NCBI RefSeq assembly: GCF_051209875.1
Contig: NZ_JBNTQY010000001.1
Coordinates: forward strand, 3,596,001 to 3,660,000
From: Emticicia sp051209875
GTDB lineage: Bacteria > Bacteroidota > Bacteroidia > Cytophagales > Spirosomataceae
Reading direction: 5' to 3'
Length of the DNA: 64,000 nt
Each line of letters starts with the position of its first letter. Within the stretch, counting starts at the first letter, position 1. Below the pieces are notes generated by a model, which was not told the DNA's origin, did no database searches, and was given only the letters and a program-made list of their open reading frames with translations. Below are positions 32,517 to 41,009 of the stretch, piece by piece. A program made the translations under genes and the position numbers.

Positions 32517-33395
32517 ATGCCCAAATCAATTCCGATATATACCATTGAGCAACTGAACGCTTGTGATAAAGGCATTATGATGAATGTTGATATCAGGCGT
32601 TTGGAAATTCATGCAAAAAATATTGATTCAGTGCGTTTTCCACATCGACACGATTTTTACAATCTTATTTATATTACACAAGGTAGCGGCACTCACGACA
32701 TTGATTTTAGAAGGTTTGAAGTTCGTCCCAATCAATTATTTTTTATGAATGATGGGCAAATTCACGACTGGACTTTATCTGATGACATTAAAGGATACAC
32801 TCTTTTTTTCAAAAGAGAATTTTATAATGTGGCAGAAACTGCATTTTCTATTCCAAACTTACCTTTTTTCAATACAAGTGCCAACGAAGCACAAATGGTC
32901 GCCTTTAAACCAGAAGAGGCTCGCATCATTGAAAATATATTTGAAGATATTTTTAATGAGTTTCAAAAAAAACTTCCACATCACGAAACGATTATCAAAT
33001 CACTTTTAAAAACTATTTTAGTTCACTCATTAAGAGCCTATCAACCCAAATTTGTAAATGCTGGTTCTGATTTGAATATTTCAAAAATTCGTAATTTTGA
33101 AAAACTTATTGAAATTCATTACAAAGAATATAAATCTGTCACTGATTTTGCCGAAAAACTTAATATTACTGCTAATTACCTGAATGCCATTTGCACCAAA
33201 ACTGTGGGCAGAACTGCTGGCGAACTCATTCGTGACAGAGTAATTTTGGAAGCGAAAAGGCTTTTATTACACTCAACGTTGTCAGTTTGCGAAATGGCTT
33301 ATCACTTAGGTTATGATGATTGTTCTTATTTTATCAGAGTTTTCAAAAAAGAAGTCGGGCATACACCAGAGCAATTTCGATTATTAAATCGTTAG
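32517..33395 (+). CDS. AraC-family transcriptional regulator
   Basis: A 292-residue regulator. An N-terminal cupin-type sensing domain (FPHRHDFYNLIYITQGSG, about 40-60) is followed by two C-terminal helix-turn-helix motifs (VTDFAEKLNITANYLNAICT and SVCEMAYHLGYDDCSYFIRV). It begins 3 bases after the cytochrome stop and so belongs to the yeeE-yeeE-tsdA operon, which it may activate. The metal-like His pair in the cupin domain and the effector are unproven. Confidence 0.9.
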   Translation: MPKSIPIYTIEQLNACDKGIMMNVDIRRLEIHAKNIDSVRFPHRHDFYNLIYITQGSGTHDIDFRRFEVRPNQLFFMNDGQIHDWTLSDDIKGYTLFFKREFYNVAETAFSIPNLPFFNTSANEAQMVAFKPEEARIIENIFEDIFNEFQKKLPHHETIIKSLLKTILVHSLRAYQPKFVNAGSDLNISKIRNFEKLIEIHYKEYKSVTDFAEKLNITANYLNAICTKTVGRTAGELIRDRVILEAKRLLLHSTLSVCEMAYHLGYDDCSYFIRVFKKEVGHTPEQFRLLNR

Positions 33396-33506
33396 TATGT
33401 TATCATTTTTTTTGTTTAAATTCTACATTTAGTTCTAAATAAAAAACACATAAATTCCACTAAAATTTATTAAACCAATTTATTATTCAACCTCAAAACG
33501 ATTAAA

Positions 33507-35018
33507 ATGAATAAGCAAATACCTTATTTCCTTTCAATTATTCTCAGTATTTCATGCTTTATGAATACTGAAGCCCAAACATTTCATCAAAATAAAGTTG
33601 TCGCCCATCGTGGTGCTTGGAAAAATACAAATGTGCCACAAAATTCCATAGCTTCCTTAGAAAATGCTATCAAATTAGGCTGTGCAGGATCTGAATTTGA
33701 TGTCAGAATGACAAAAGATGAAGTACTTGTCATTAATCATGATCCACATTATGAAGGGATGGACATCGAAAAAACAACTTTTGAAGAACTACGAAAAGTA
33801 CCGTTAAAAAATGGAGAAAAAATCCCAACATTAGATGAATATCTGAAAGCTGGAAAAAAACAAAAGAAAACTTTACTTGTCACCGAAATAAAACCTTCGC
33901 CCGCAGGTAAGGAGCGTTCATTATTATTAGCTCAAAAAACAGTGGAATTAATAAAGAAAATGAAAGTCCAAAAATGGATTGTTTATATCAGTTTCGATTA
34001 TGATATTTTGAAAAAAGTTCTTGAATTAGATCCAGAAGCAAAAACACAATATTTAAATGGTGGAATTTCAGCAAATCAATTAAAAACGGATGGGATTACT
34101 GGTGCTGACTATCATTTCAGTAACTTCTTAAAAGACGAACAATGGCTATTAAATGCTCAAAAATTAGGAGTTATTACCAATGCTTGGACTGTCAATGATA
34201 CACTTGTAATGGACTATTTATTAACTAGAAATATTGATTATTTGACAACGGATGAACCAGAAAAAGCATTAAAAAAGACCGAATTCTACAAAACAAGCCC
34301 TTGGAAATTAGTTTGGAGTGATGAGTTTAATTATGCAGGATTACCCGACGAAACCAAATGGGGCTATGATGTTGGTGGTCAAGGATGGGGAAATAATGAA
34401 CTACAATATTACACAAAAGCTGATACCAACAATGTCATAGTCAAAAACGGTGTACTTTCAATTATTGCCCGGAAACAAAAATACGAAAATAGAGAATATA
34501 CTTCAGCCAGAATGGTTACGAGAGGTAAAGCTGATTGGAGCAATGGACGAGTTGAGTTTAGAGCAAAATTACCAAAGGGGCGTGGAACCTGGCCTGCGGG
34601 ATGGATGTTAGGATCAAATTTAGAAAAAGTAGGCTGGCCGCTATGTGGCGAAATAGATATTTTAGAACATGTGGGTTACGACCCTGACACGATTGTTGGA
34701 AGTATTCACACCGAAGCATATAATCATGTGAAAGGTACACAAAAAACAAAAAGACTATTTATAAAAAATCCTGCTACCGAGTTTCATACTTATACCATTG
34801 AATGGAATACTGAAAAAATGGATTTTTTATTGGATGAACAAAAGTATTTGACGGTAAAAAATGAGCATAAAACAACGAAAGAATGGCCTTTTAATGAACC
34901 AATGTATATTCTTTTGAATTTGGCCGTCGGTGGAAATTGGGGTGGAGCCAAAGGTGTTGATGAGAATATTTTTCCTACAAAAATGGAAGTTGATTATGTG
35001 AGAGTTTTTCAACAGTAA
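33507..35018 (+). CDS. GDPD-GH16 fusion protein, intact catalytic sites
   Basis: An exported 503-residue paralogue of the 24754-26499 product. The glycerophosphodiesterase domain (27-255) has AHRGAW (His33), SEFD (62-65), NHD (His78) and TEIKP (Glu127). The GH16 domain (266-503) keeps the complete catalytic motif CGEIDILEHVG (Glu382, Asp384, Glu387), the cleft motif GTWPAGWML and IHTEAYNH, as in beta-1,3-glucanases. It lacks the C-terminal cassette of the other copy. A substrate with both a glucan backbone and glycerophosphoryl decoration would explain the fusion; this is inference. Confidence 0.92.
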   Translation: MNKQIPYFLSIILSISCFMNTEAQTFHQNKVVAHRGAWKNTNVPQNSIASLENAIKLGCAGSEFDVRMTKDEVLVINHDPHYEGMDIEKTTFEELRKVPLKNGEKIPTLDEYLKAGKKQKKTLLVTEIKPSPAGKERSLLLAQKTVELIKKMKVQKWIVYISFDYDILKKVLELDPEAKTQYLNGGISANQLKTDGITGADYHFSNFLKDEQWLLNAQKLGVITNAWTVNDTLVMDYLLTRNIDYLTTDEPEKALKKTEFYKTSPWKLVWSDEFNYAGLPDETKWGYDVGGQGWGNNELQYYTKADTNNVIVKNGVLSIIARKQKYENREYTSARMVTRGKADWSNGRVEFRAKLPKGRGTWPAGWMLGSNLEKVGWPLCGEIDILEHVGYDPDTIVGSIHTEAYNHVKGTQKTKRLFIKNPATEFHTYTIEWNTEKMDFLLDEQKYLTVKNEHKTTKEWPFNEPMYILLNLAVGGNWGGAKGVDENIFPTKMEVDYVRVFQQ

Positions 35019-35130
35019 ATTTAAAAAATGATATAAAATGTATTGTTATAGTAATTTAAAAAATATAAAATAAGTAAAAAGTACTATCATTGTAATAGCA
35101 AGTGCTATTAGTTTATTGTATTTTTAATCG

Positions 35131-35138
35131 TAACTTTG
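35131..35138 (+). promoter_or_regulatory. -7 promoter box of the DUF983 gene
   Basis: TAACTTTG, a perfect TAnnTTTG match, 36 bases before the ATG at 35174. It is followed by GCATTCT, as in many Bacteroidota promoters. Confidence 0.5.
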
Positions 35139-35173
35139 CATTCTAAAAAATGTGTTAATAATCACACTATATT

Positions 35174-35560
35174 ATGTTTGGAAAAAGTTCAAGATTATAT
35201 AGCATTTTAGCGATGAAATGCCCCCGATGCCATGAAGGTGATATGTTTGAAACCAAAAATCCATATAAAAGGATGTCGGCAATTCACAAAACATGTCCGC
35301 ATTGCGGACTTCGTTTTGAAAGAGAAATGGGTTTCTTTTTTGGTGCAATGTATGTAAGTTATATGCTTAATATTGCTTTATTTGTTACTTGTATAGTGGC
35401 TTATTTTATTCTTTTAGACCAATACATTGAAGGTTGGCTACTAATGACAATATATGTAGCTCTTACAGTGATTCTGATACCTGTTTATTATCGCCTTTCA
35501 AGGGTAATATGGATAAACTTCTTTCAAAGTTACGAACCCGAAAAACGTGGAGCGAAGTAA
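35174..35560 (+). CDS. DUF983-family membrane protein
   Basis: A 128-residue protein with an N-terminal zinc-ribbon-like segment (CPRCHEGDMF then CPHCGLRFE, four Cys in two CxxC pairs). It is followed by two membrane helices (about 57-80 and 90-108). The DUF983 family has no firm function; some members are linked to cytochrome oxidase assembly. It lies alone between GDPD-GH16 copy 2 and cstB-like copy 2, with its own promoter and terminator. Confidence 0.85.
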   Translation: MFGKSSRLYSILAMKCPRCHEGDMFETKNPYKRMSAIHKTCPHCGLRFEREMGFFFGAMYVSYMLNIALFVTCIVAYFILLDQYIEGWLLMTIYVALTVILIPVYYRLSRVIWINFFQSYEPEKRGAK

Positions 35561-35564
35561 ATTC

Positions 35565-35594
35565 AAAATGAGGCAAACAGCCTCATTTTTTTTT
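35565..35594 (+). terminator. Intrinsic terminator of the DUF983 gene
   Basis: Stem AAAATGAGGC/GCCTCATTTT, loop AAACA, followed by an extended T run; 4 bases beyond the stop codon. The 190 bases after it, up to the next operator, show nothing recognisable. Confidence 0.85.
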
Positions 35595-35783
35595 GTTTAA
35601 TAAATTTAATATCAAACTATTTTAGTACAATTTACTGCAATCATAGCATAAATCAGCTAAGATGATATTTGTCATTTTTCCTCTTCATAAAAAGCACCAA
35701 ATTTGACCAAAATAAAAAAACTGATTAGTCAAATGATAAGTTTCTGCTCTAATAAATGCCCCTGAGATGTTTCTTGCTTACAA

Positions 35784-35803
35784 ACATGAAAATAGTATCA
35801 TAT
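35784..35803 (+). promoter_or_regulatory. Third ArsR-type operator, before cstB-like copy 2
   Basis: ACATGA-AAATAGTA-TCATAT is an inverted repeat with one arm mismatch. Bases 35786-35804 (ATGAAAATAGTATCATATA) are identical to the arsR operator at 26885-26903. It lies 29 bases before the ATG, again in promoter position. The 19-base identity at 8.9 kb distance strongly suggests one regulator for both genes. Confidence 0.65.
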
Positions 35804-35832
35804 AAACATTTCTACTGTAAAATATTAAAATA

Positions 35833-37248
35833 ATGAAAATCGAACAAATTTATACTGGCTGTTTGGCACACGCCGCATATTATCTTGAAAGTAATGGTGT
35901 TGCTGCAATTTTTGACCCACTTCGTGAGGTACAACCCTATATCGAGAAAGCAACAAAAGACAATGCAAAAATAAAATATGTTTTTGAAACCCATTTCCAT
36001 GCCGATTTTGTAAGCGGACATTTAGATTTAGCAAAAAAAACAGGAGCCAAAATTGTGTATGGTCCTACTGCTAAACCTAATTTTGAAGCAACAATAGCAG
36101 AGGACAATCAAATTTTTGAGGTAGGCGATTATAAAGTTAAAGCGATTCACACGCCTGGTCATACAATGGAAAGTACTACTTATATGCTCATTGATGAAAA
36201 CGGCCATGAACATGGTTTAATTACTGGGGATACACTTTTTATTGGAGATGTAGGCCGTCCTGACTTAGCTCAACATGTCATTGCCGAATTAACAGAAGAA
36301 AAATTAGCAGGGTATTTATTCGACTCACTTCGCAATAAAATCATGCCTTTATCTGATGATTTAATCATTTATCCAAATCACGGGGCAGGAAGTGCATGTG
36401 GTAAAAACATGAGCAAAGAAACGACTGACACTTTAGGCAACCAAAAACGATTCAACTATACTTTGCGTCCAAATATGACCAAACATGAATTTATTAAAGA
36501 GGTATTAACAGGTTTGACTACCCCACCAGCTTATTTCCCTAAAAATGTTTTGATGAATATCAAGGGTTATGAAAGCTTTGATACGGTGATTGAAAGAGGA
36601 GAAAAAGCACTTTCTCCAATTGAATTTGAGTTGATTGCCAACGAAACCGATGCTTTGATTTTAGATAGTCGTCAAAGCGATACTTTTGCAGCTGGATTTA
36701 TTCCCAATAGTATTAATATTGGCTTAGATAGTAACTTCGCCATGTGGGTTGGTGAATTGATTCCTGATATTAAGCAAGAAATTTTACTTGTAACAGATGA
36801 AGAAAAAGAAGAAGAAACCATCACTCGCTTGGCTCGTGTTGGTTATGACCACGCCATTGGATTTTTAAAGGGTGGGTTTGATGCGTGGAAAGCAACTGGA
36901 AAAGAATTTGAAACCATTGGCAGGATTTCGGCAGGAGAATTTGCCAATAAATATACAAACGAACACCCTTTAGTTATTGATGTAAGGAAAAAAAGTGAGT
37001 TTGCATCAGAACATGTCATTGATGCGATTAACATTCCTCTTAACAGCATTAATGAACATTTGGCGGAAATTCCGAAAGAAAAGCCATTTATCTTACATTG
37101 TGTAGGTGGTTATCGCAGCATGATTGCAGCCTCAATTTTAAAACAAAGAGGGTGGAATAATTTTGTAGATGTGAGCGGTGGTTTTGCAGCGATTGCTAAA
37201 ACTGATGTTCCAAAGACTACTTATATTTGCCCAACTACACTTTTGTAG
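35833..37248 (+). CDS. CstB-like persulfide dioxygenase-rhodanese, copy 2
   Basis: A 471-residue paralogue of the 28844-30256 product with the same three domains. The metal site has THFHADF (54-60, again Phe where HxHxDH enzymes have His), HTPGHT and GDTLF. The middle rhodanese lacks Cys (LLVTDEEKEE) and the C-terminal rhodanese has HCVGGYRS. It stands alone, outside the first operon, under a near-identical operator. The second copy may differ in persulfide substrate (low-molecular-weight thiol versus protein) or expression level. A terminator follows at 37271. Confidence 0.9.
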   Translation: MKIEQIYTGCLAHAAYYLESNGVAAIFDPLREVQPYIEKATKDNAKIKYVFETHFHADFVSGHLDLAKKTGAKIVYGPTAKPNFEATIAEDNQIFEVGDYKVKAIHTPGHTMESTTYMLIDENGHEHGLITGDTLFIGDVGRPDLAQHVIAELTEEKLAGYLFDSLRNKIMPLSDDLIIYPNHGAGSACGKNMSKETTDTLGNQKRFNYTLRPNMTKHEFIKEVLTGLTTPPAYFPKNVLMNIKGYESFDTVIERGEKALSPIEFELIANETDALILDSRQSDTFAAGFIPNSINIGLDSNFAMWVGELIPDIKQEILLVTDEEKEEETITRLARVGYDHAIGFLKGGFDAWKATGKEFETIGRISAGEFANKYTNEHPLVIDVRKKSEFASEHVIDAINIPLNSINEHLAEIPKEKPFILHCVGGYRSMIAASILKQRGWNNFVDVSGGFAAIAKTDVPKTTYICPTTLL

Positions 37249-37270
37249 TTAAATAAGAATTGTTTTATAT

Positions 37271-37307
37271 AGCCAGTGCCATTGATTAGAATGATGCTGG
37301 CTTTTTT
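37271..37307 (+). terminator. Intrinsic terminator after cstB-like copy 2
   Basis: Stem AGCCAG/CTGGCT extended by weaker inner pairing, then T6. It overlaps the last bases of the convergent DUF2752 gene. Confidence 0.7.
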
Positions 37308-37701
37308 ATGGCCTAATATGATTAAATGACGCGTTAGGTAAATTTCTTAAAACAGTGAATATTAAAACAAAAACTGTTAAAAAAATCAAAAAATTTGATG
37401 AAAAAATAAATTTAGGCATGAGTTTTTTTTCAAAAACTTCTTCAAAAAACTTAAAACCAACTAAAGGTAAAACAAAGAATATCAATAAATTATTCTGAAA
37501 AGCCAGAGCAAAATCACCATGCAGTAAATAATGAAATGCTCGTTGTCCACCGCATCCAGGGCAGTAAAGCCCAGTAGTTTTATTAAATAGACAAGGAAAA
37601 CCAAGATTAGATTCGGTAGGATTACTAAAAAAATAATAAGCGGTAATAGCCAAGGCCACTACCGCCAATAAGATTTTATAATAAGTCTTACTAATATTCA
37701 T
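37306..37701 (-). CDS. DUF2752-family membrane protein
   Basis: A 131-residue protein with about three membrane helices and the family signature GLYCPGCGGQRAFHYLLHGD (Cys pair plus conserved GGQRA). No function is established. It directly abuts the stop of the upstream RDD gene with no gap, so the two are co-transcribed. Such pairing with RDD or TM2 proteins is frequent in Bacteroidota. Confidence 0.88.
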   Translation of the reverse strand: MNISKTYYKILLAVVALAITAYYFFSNPTESNLGFPCLFNKTTGLYCPGCGGQRAFHYLLHGDFALAFQNNLLIFFVLPLVGFKFFEEVFEKKLMPKFIFSSNFLIFLTVFVLIFTVLRNLPNASFNHIRP

Positions 37702-38184
37702 TTATTCAGCACTAACAACTAATGATTTTACGGCCATATCGTGCAAATTTTGTTCTTGCTTATTGAACAAACATACAAACCACAATAAAGCACAAGCACT
37801 GCCAAGTATTGATTTCAAAACTGCTCTAATAAAAGCATCACTTGTATTAAGTGGCTCACCTGTTTCTTTGACTACTTTTATTTTCATTGCCATTTTACCT
37901 AAAGTGCCTTGTTTGGTAGAAGCGGTCATCAGTGCATCATAAATGATAGGCACAACTAATGCCACTAAAATAATACCACCGACACTAAGCCCAGCCATAG
38001 CGGCAGTTGCAACGGCAGCTTCATCACTCATTTCTCCACCATTTTCAGCAGCTTTCATGCCCATAAAACCTAAAATTCCACCGAAAGGAATAAGCACAAT
38101 ACTGAAAACAATACTCAATAAAATACCATCAATAAAGTATGCAAGAAAGCGTTTACCAAAACCTGCAAGTTTTACATTTTCCAT
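37702..38184 (-). CDS. RDD-family membrane protein (160 aa)
   Basis: Begins FGKRFLAYFIDGILLSIVFS, the RDD signature (Arg, Asp, Asp), followed by about three more helices and LGKMAMKIKVVKETGEPLN, typical for the family. The role is unknown; some RDD proteins are ion antiporters. The paralogue at 38276-38776 lies 91 bases upstream, so this is a tandem duplication. Confidence 0.88.
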   Translation of the reverse strand: MENVKLAGFGKRFLAYFIDGILLSIVFSIVLIPFGGILGFMGMKAAENGGEMSDEAAVATAAMAGLSVGGIILVALVVPIIYDALMTASTKQGTLGKMAMKIKVVKETGEPLNTSDAFIRAVLKSILGSACALLWFVCLFNKQEQNLHDMAVKSLVVSAE

Positions 38185-38275
38185 AAAAAAATAGTTTAGG
38201 GTTTAGAATTGTATTTATACTTTTACAAGTAATAAAGTTTTTTAGACATTTACAAATAAATCACCTAAAATGTAA

Positions 38276-38776
38276 TTATAAATCATTAACTACCAATGAG
38301 TTAGCTATTTTGTCATGTAAAGTTTGTCTTTGTTCAGTAAAGAGACAAATTAGCCATAAAAAAACAAAAATAAACCCAGTGATAAATTTGACAACTGTAC
38401 GAATAAATACTTCAAAAAAACTTAATGATACTCCATCAGTCTGAACCACTTTAATATTCAATATTTTCTTCCCAACAGTTGCTTGATTTACAAAACAAAT
38501 CATCAAAAAATCATATAAGAAACCAACGAATAGGCAAACAAAAAAAGCTAATAAAAGTACCCCAGCAGCACCAATAAAAGCCATAAAAATTATAGAAGCA
38601 CCTTTGACCAAATCTTCACCAAATTCAAAGTTTTCTAAGCCCATTACCCCTAAAATGCCACCAAAAGGTTTAAGAATTAATCCAGTTAAGAAAAGTGAGA
38701 TAAATATTACGATCATAAAATCTATGATAAAAGCTAACAAGCGTTTACCAAAACTTGCAAGAGCTAAGGTTTGCAT
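38276..38776 (-). CDS. RDD-family membrane protein (166 aa)
   Basis: Paralogue of the next gene, with FGKRLLAFIIDFMIVIFISL, a middle helix pair and VGKKILNIKVVQTDGVSLS. Both copies share PFGGILGVMG-type loops and a C-terminal CLF-x-EQ-x-LHD motif. First gene of a three-gene unit (RDD-RDD-DUF2752). Function unknown. Confidence 0.88.
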   Translation of the reverse strand: MQTLALASFGKRLLAFIIDFMIVIFISLFLTGLILKPFGGILGVMGLENFEFGEDLVKGASIIFMAFIGAAGVLLLAFFVCLFVGFLYDFLMICFVNQATVGKKILNIKVVQTDGVSLSFFEVFIRTVVKFITGFIFVFLWLICLFTEQRQTLHDKIANSLVVNDL

Positions 38777-38900
38777 TTTTTAGGTTAGGTTAATAGGGAT
38801 AAATATATTTTTACAAATAATGAAGATTTTTAGAAATTCACAAAATATTATTAGATAAAATCATCTTTTCATTCATACTCAAGATTCCGTTGCTAATTCG

Positions 38901-38908
38901 TAACTTTG
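38901..38908 (+). promoter_or_regulatory. -7 promoter box of the aminotransferase gene
   Basis: TAACTTTG matches TAnnTTTG, 42 bases before ATG 38951. A TTG codon in frame at 38906 lies inside this box and cannot be the start. Confidence 0.5.
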
Positions 38909-38950
38909 AGGCAATTAGTAGCATTGATCATAAAAAAAATTGGCTTAAAA

Positions 38951-40102
38951 ATGAATCCAATCCCTTACGGAAAACAACATATTACTAACGAAGATATTGC
39001 AGCGGTTATTGAAACGCTAAAATCTTCTTTTTTAACTTCTGGGCCAAAAGTTGCAGAATTTGAAGCTGCATTTGCTCAGTATATTGGATCTAAATATGCG
39101 GTTGCTGTTGCCAATGGAACAGCCGCTTTGCATATTTCTTGCATGGCTTTAGGAGTAAATGCCTCTTCTAAAGTTATTACTTCACCTATTACATTTTCCG
39201 CTTCTGCCAACTGTGTTCGTTATTGTGGCGGAAAAGTTTATTTTGCTGATGTGGACGCTGACACCGTTTTAATTGATATAAATAAAATTAGAAAATTGCT
39301 CGAAAGTCATCCTATAGGCACTTTTCAAGGTATTATTCCAGTTGATTTTGCTGGTTACCCTATTGATATGCAAGCATTTAGGAAATTAGCAGACGAATAT
39401 GGGCTTTGGATTTTGGAAGATGCGTGCCACGCCCCAGGCGGAAACTTTACTGATAATGAAGGAGTCATACATTATTGTGGTGATGGAAGTTTGGCAGATT
39501 TGGCCATTTTTTCATTTCATCCAGTAAAACATATTGCTACAGGAGAAGGTGGTATGGTCACAACCAATGATGAGGCTCTTTATAAAAAACTAAAGCAGTA
39601 TCGTTCACATGGTATGGTTTATCAAGGGGATTCAGCATTGATTGAAAATCATGGCGGCTGGTATATGGAATTACAAGAATTAGGATATAATTACCGTATG
39701 CCTGATGTGCTGTGTAATTTAGGTATTTCACAACTAAAACGTGCCAATGAAGGATTTAATCAACGTCAAGCAATTGCCAAACGATATGACGAGGCGTTTG
39801 CCAATACAAAAGTAAAAACAATCATTCCAAAGGAAAAATTCAGTCATGCCTACCATCTTTACGTCATTCAAGTGGATGATCGCAAGGGTTTATATGATTA
39901 CCTACGAACCAAGCAAATTTTTGCACAAGTACATTATGTACCAGTGCATTTGATGCCTTATTATAAAGGTTTAGGTTCAAAAAAAGGCGATTGCCCAAAT
40001 GCAGAAAACTACTACGAACATTGCTTGAGTATTCCAATGTATCCAACTTTGACACAAGAAGAACAAGATTTTGTTATCAAAGAGATTTTGAGTTTTGTAT
40101 AA
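38951..40102 (+). CDS. PLP-dependent sugar aminotransferase, PseC-like
   Basis: A 383-residue DegT/DnrJ/EryC1/StrS-family enzyme. PLP site: EDACH (Asp157) and SFHPVKHIATGEGG (Lys193 forms the Schiff base). The N-terminus MNPIPYGKQHITNEDI and SSFLTSGPKVAEFE match PseC, the UDP-4-amino-4,6-dideoxy-N-acetyl-altrosamine transaminase of pseudaminic acid synthesis. No other pse genes are in the window, so the sugar is inferred from similarity only. It stands alone. Confidence 0.85.
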   Translation: MNPIPYGKQHITNEDIAAVIETLKSSFLTSGPKVAEFEAAFAQYIGSKYAVAVANGTAALHISCMALGVNASSKVITSPITFSASANCVRYCGGKVYFADVDADTVLIDINKIRKLLESHPIGTFQGIIPVDFAGYPIDMQAFRKLADEYGLWILEDACHAPGGNFTDNEGVIHYCGDGSLADLAIFSFHPVKHIATGEGGMVTTNDEALYKKLKQYRSHGMVYQGDSALIENHGGWYMELQELGYNYRMPDVLCNLGISQLKRANEGFNQRQAIAKRYDEAFANTKVKTIIPKEKFSHAYHLYVIQVDDRKGLYDYLRTKQIFAQVHYVPVHLMPYYKGLGSKKGDCPNAENYYEHCLSIPMYPTLTQEEQDFVIKEILSFV

Positions 40103-40111
40103 ATGCTTATC

Positions 40112-40138
40112 TGTGCCACACCTTGAAGGTGTGGCACA
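40112..40138. repeat. Palindromic hairpin between convergent genes
   Basis: TGTGCCACACCTT pairs perfectly with AAGGTGTGGCACA. It sits 9 bases after the aminotransferase stop and 10 bases before the bshB1 stop. Without a T run it resembles the REP-type palindromes at 13040 and 47884 (which also contain GCACA/TGTGC-like ends) and could terminate both ways. Confidence 0.6.
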
Positions 40139-40148
40139 AATAATGTAT

Positions 40149-40868
40149 CTAAATTAAATCAAAAAAATCTCTGACACCAATCATTTTGGTTTTGGTATAG
40201 CCTTCGCCATAAATCGCACCAATCTTATGTCCCATTTCTTGAGAACGAGCTTTTAAAAAATCTAAGAAAGCAGGACTTGTTAGATATGACTCAGGTTCTG
40301 TACTATTAGGGTCGTAAAACTGACTTCTATAAGCACGAATAGAGGCTTCTTTTTCATCCCAATGTTTAGAAATATCAACTACTACATCTGGTGTAATAAA
40401 AACATCTTGAATATAATGATATAATGCTTTTGGTCGCCAAGCAGCTTGTGGACTTCCATCAGTATCAAAAGTTTGTATCATGCGTAAACCAGACAAAAAA
40501 CAAGCATCTACAGCCAAGGCAGCTCCTTTACCGTGGTCAGGATGACGGTCTTCGATGGCATTTGCCAAGACAATCTCTGGTTGATAACGACGAATGGCAG
40601 CAATCAATTTCATCTGATGCTCTTCATCATTTCTAAAAAAGCCATCTCTAAAGCCAAGGTTTTCTCTTACCGAGATTTTTAATATTTCTGAAGCAGCAGC
40701 AGCCTCTGAAGCTCTGATTTCGGGAGTACCACGAGTTCCTAATTCTCCTCTTGTAAAATCAACAATTCCAACTTTTCTGCCTTTTTCTATTGCTGATGCA
40801 ATTGTTCCACCGCATGACATTTCGGCATCGTCTGGATGAGCGGCTAATATTAGTATATCTAATTTCAT
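40149..40868 (-). CDS. bshB1: Bacillithiol biosynthesis deacetylase BshB1
   Basis: Removes acetyl from GlcNAc-malate in bacillithiol synthesis. LmbE-like zinc hydrolase of 239 residues with AAHPDDAEMSCGG (His11, Asp14), VDFTRGELGTRGTPEIRASE, and the later HPDHGKGA and YHYIQD. These features and the length separate BshB1 from other LmbE proteins. Bacillithiol is the thiol carrier in many Bacteroidota and a likely acceptor for the persulfides handled by the CstB-like enzymes. Confidence 0.93.
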   Translation of the reverse strand: MKLDILILAAHPDDAEMSCGGTIASAIEKGRKVGIVDFTRGELGTRGTPEIRASEAAAASEILKISVRENLGFRDGFFRNDEEHQMKLIAAIRRYQPEIVLANAIEDRHPDHGKGAALAVDACFLSGLRMIQTFDTDGSPQAAWRPKALYHYIQDVFITPDVVVDISKHWDEKEASIRAYRSQFYDPNSTEPESYLTSPAFLDFLKARSQEMGHKIGAIYGEGYTKTKMIGVRDFFDLI

Positions 40869-40914
40869 TGTACTTTTATCTAAAAATTTTGCTTAAAATG
40901 AGTCTTCTATGTAT

Positions 40915-40949
40915 AAAAAAAAAGCGACGTAAATAGTTTCACGTCGCTT
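40915..40949 (-). terminator. Intrinsic terminator after the M23 peptidase gene
   Basis: Stem AAGCGACGT/ACGTCGCTT with a 10-base loop (40922-40949), followed on the minus strand by nine T. It lies 60 bases past the stop at 41010 and before bshB1. Confidence 0.85.
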
Positions 40950-41009
40950 AAATTATTATTTTTCTTTGAATCAATTGCAATTACTTCCACAATTTTTTTC
41001 TTTAAAGCA

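Noticed and set aside
26882..37248. Sulfur island as a recently transferred mobile element
   Set aside because: No integrase, transposase, tRNA border or direct repeats, and base composition looks like the surroundings; the duplicated flanking genes are inverted and diverged.
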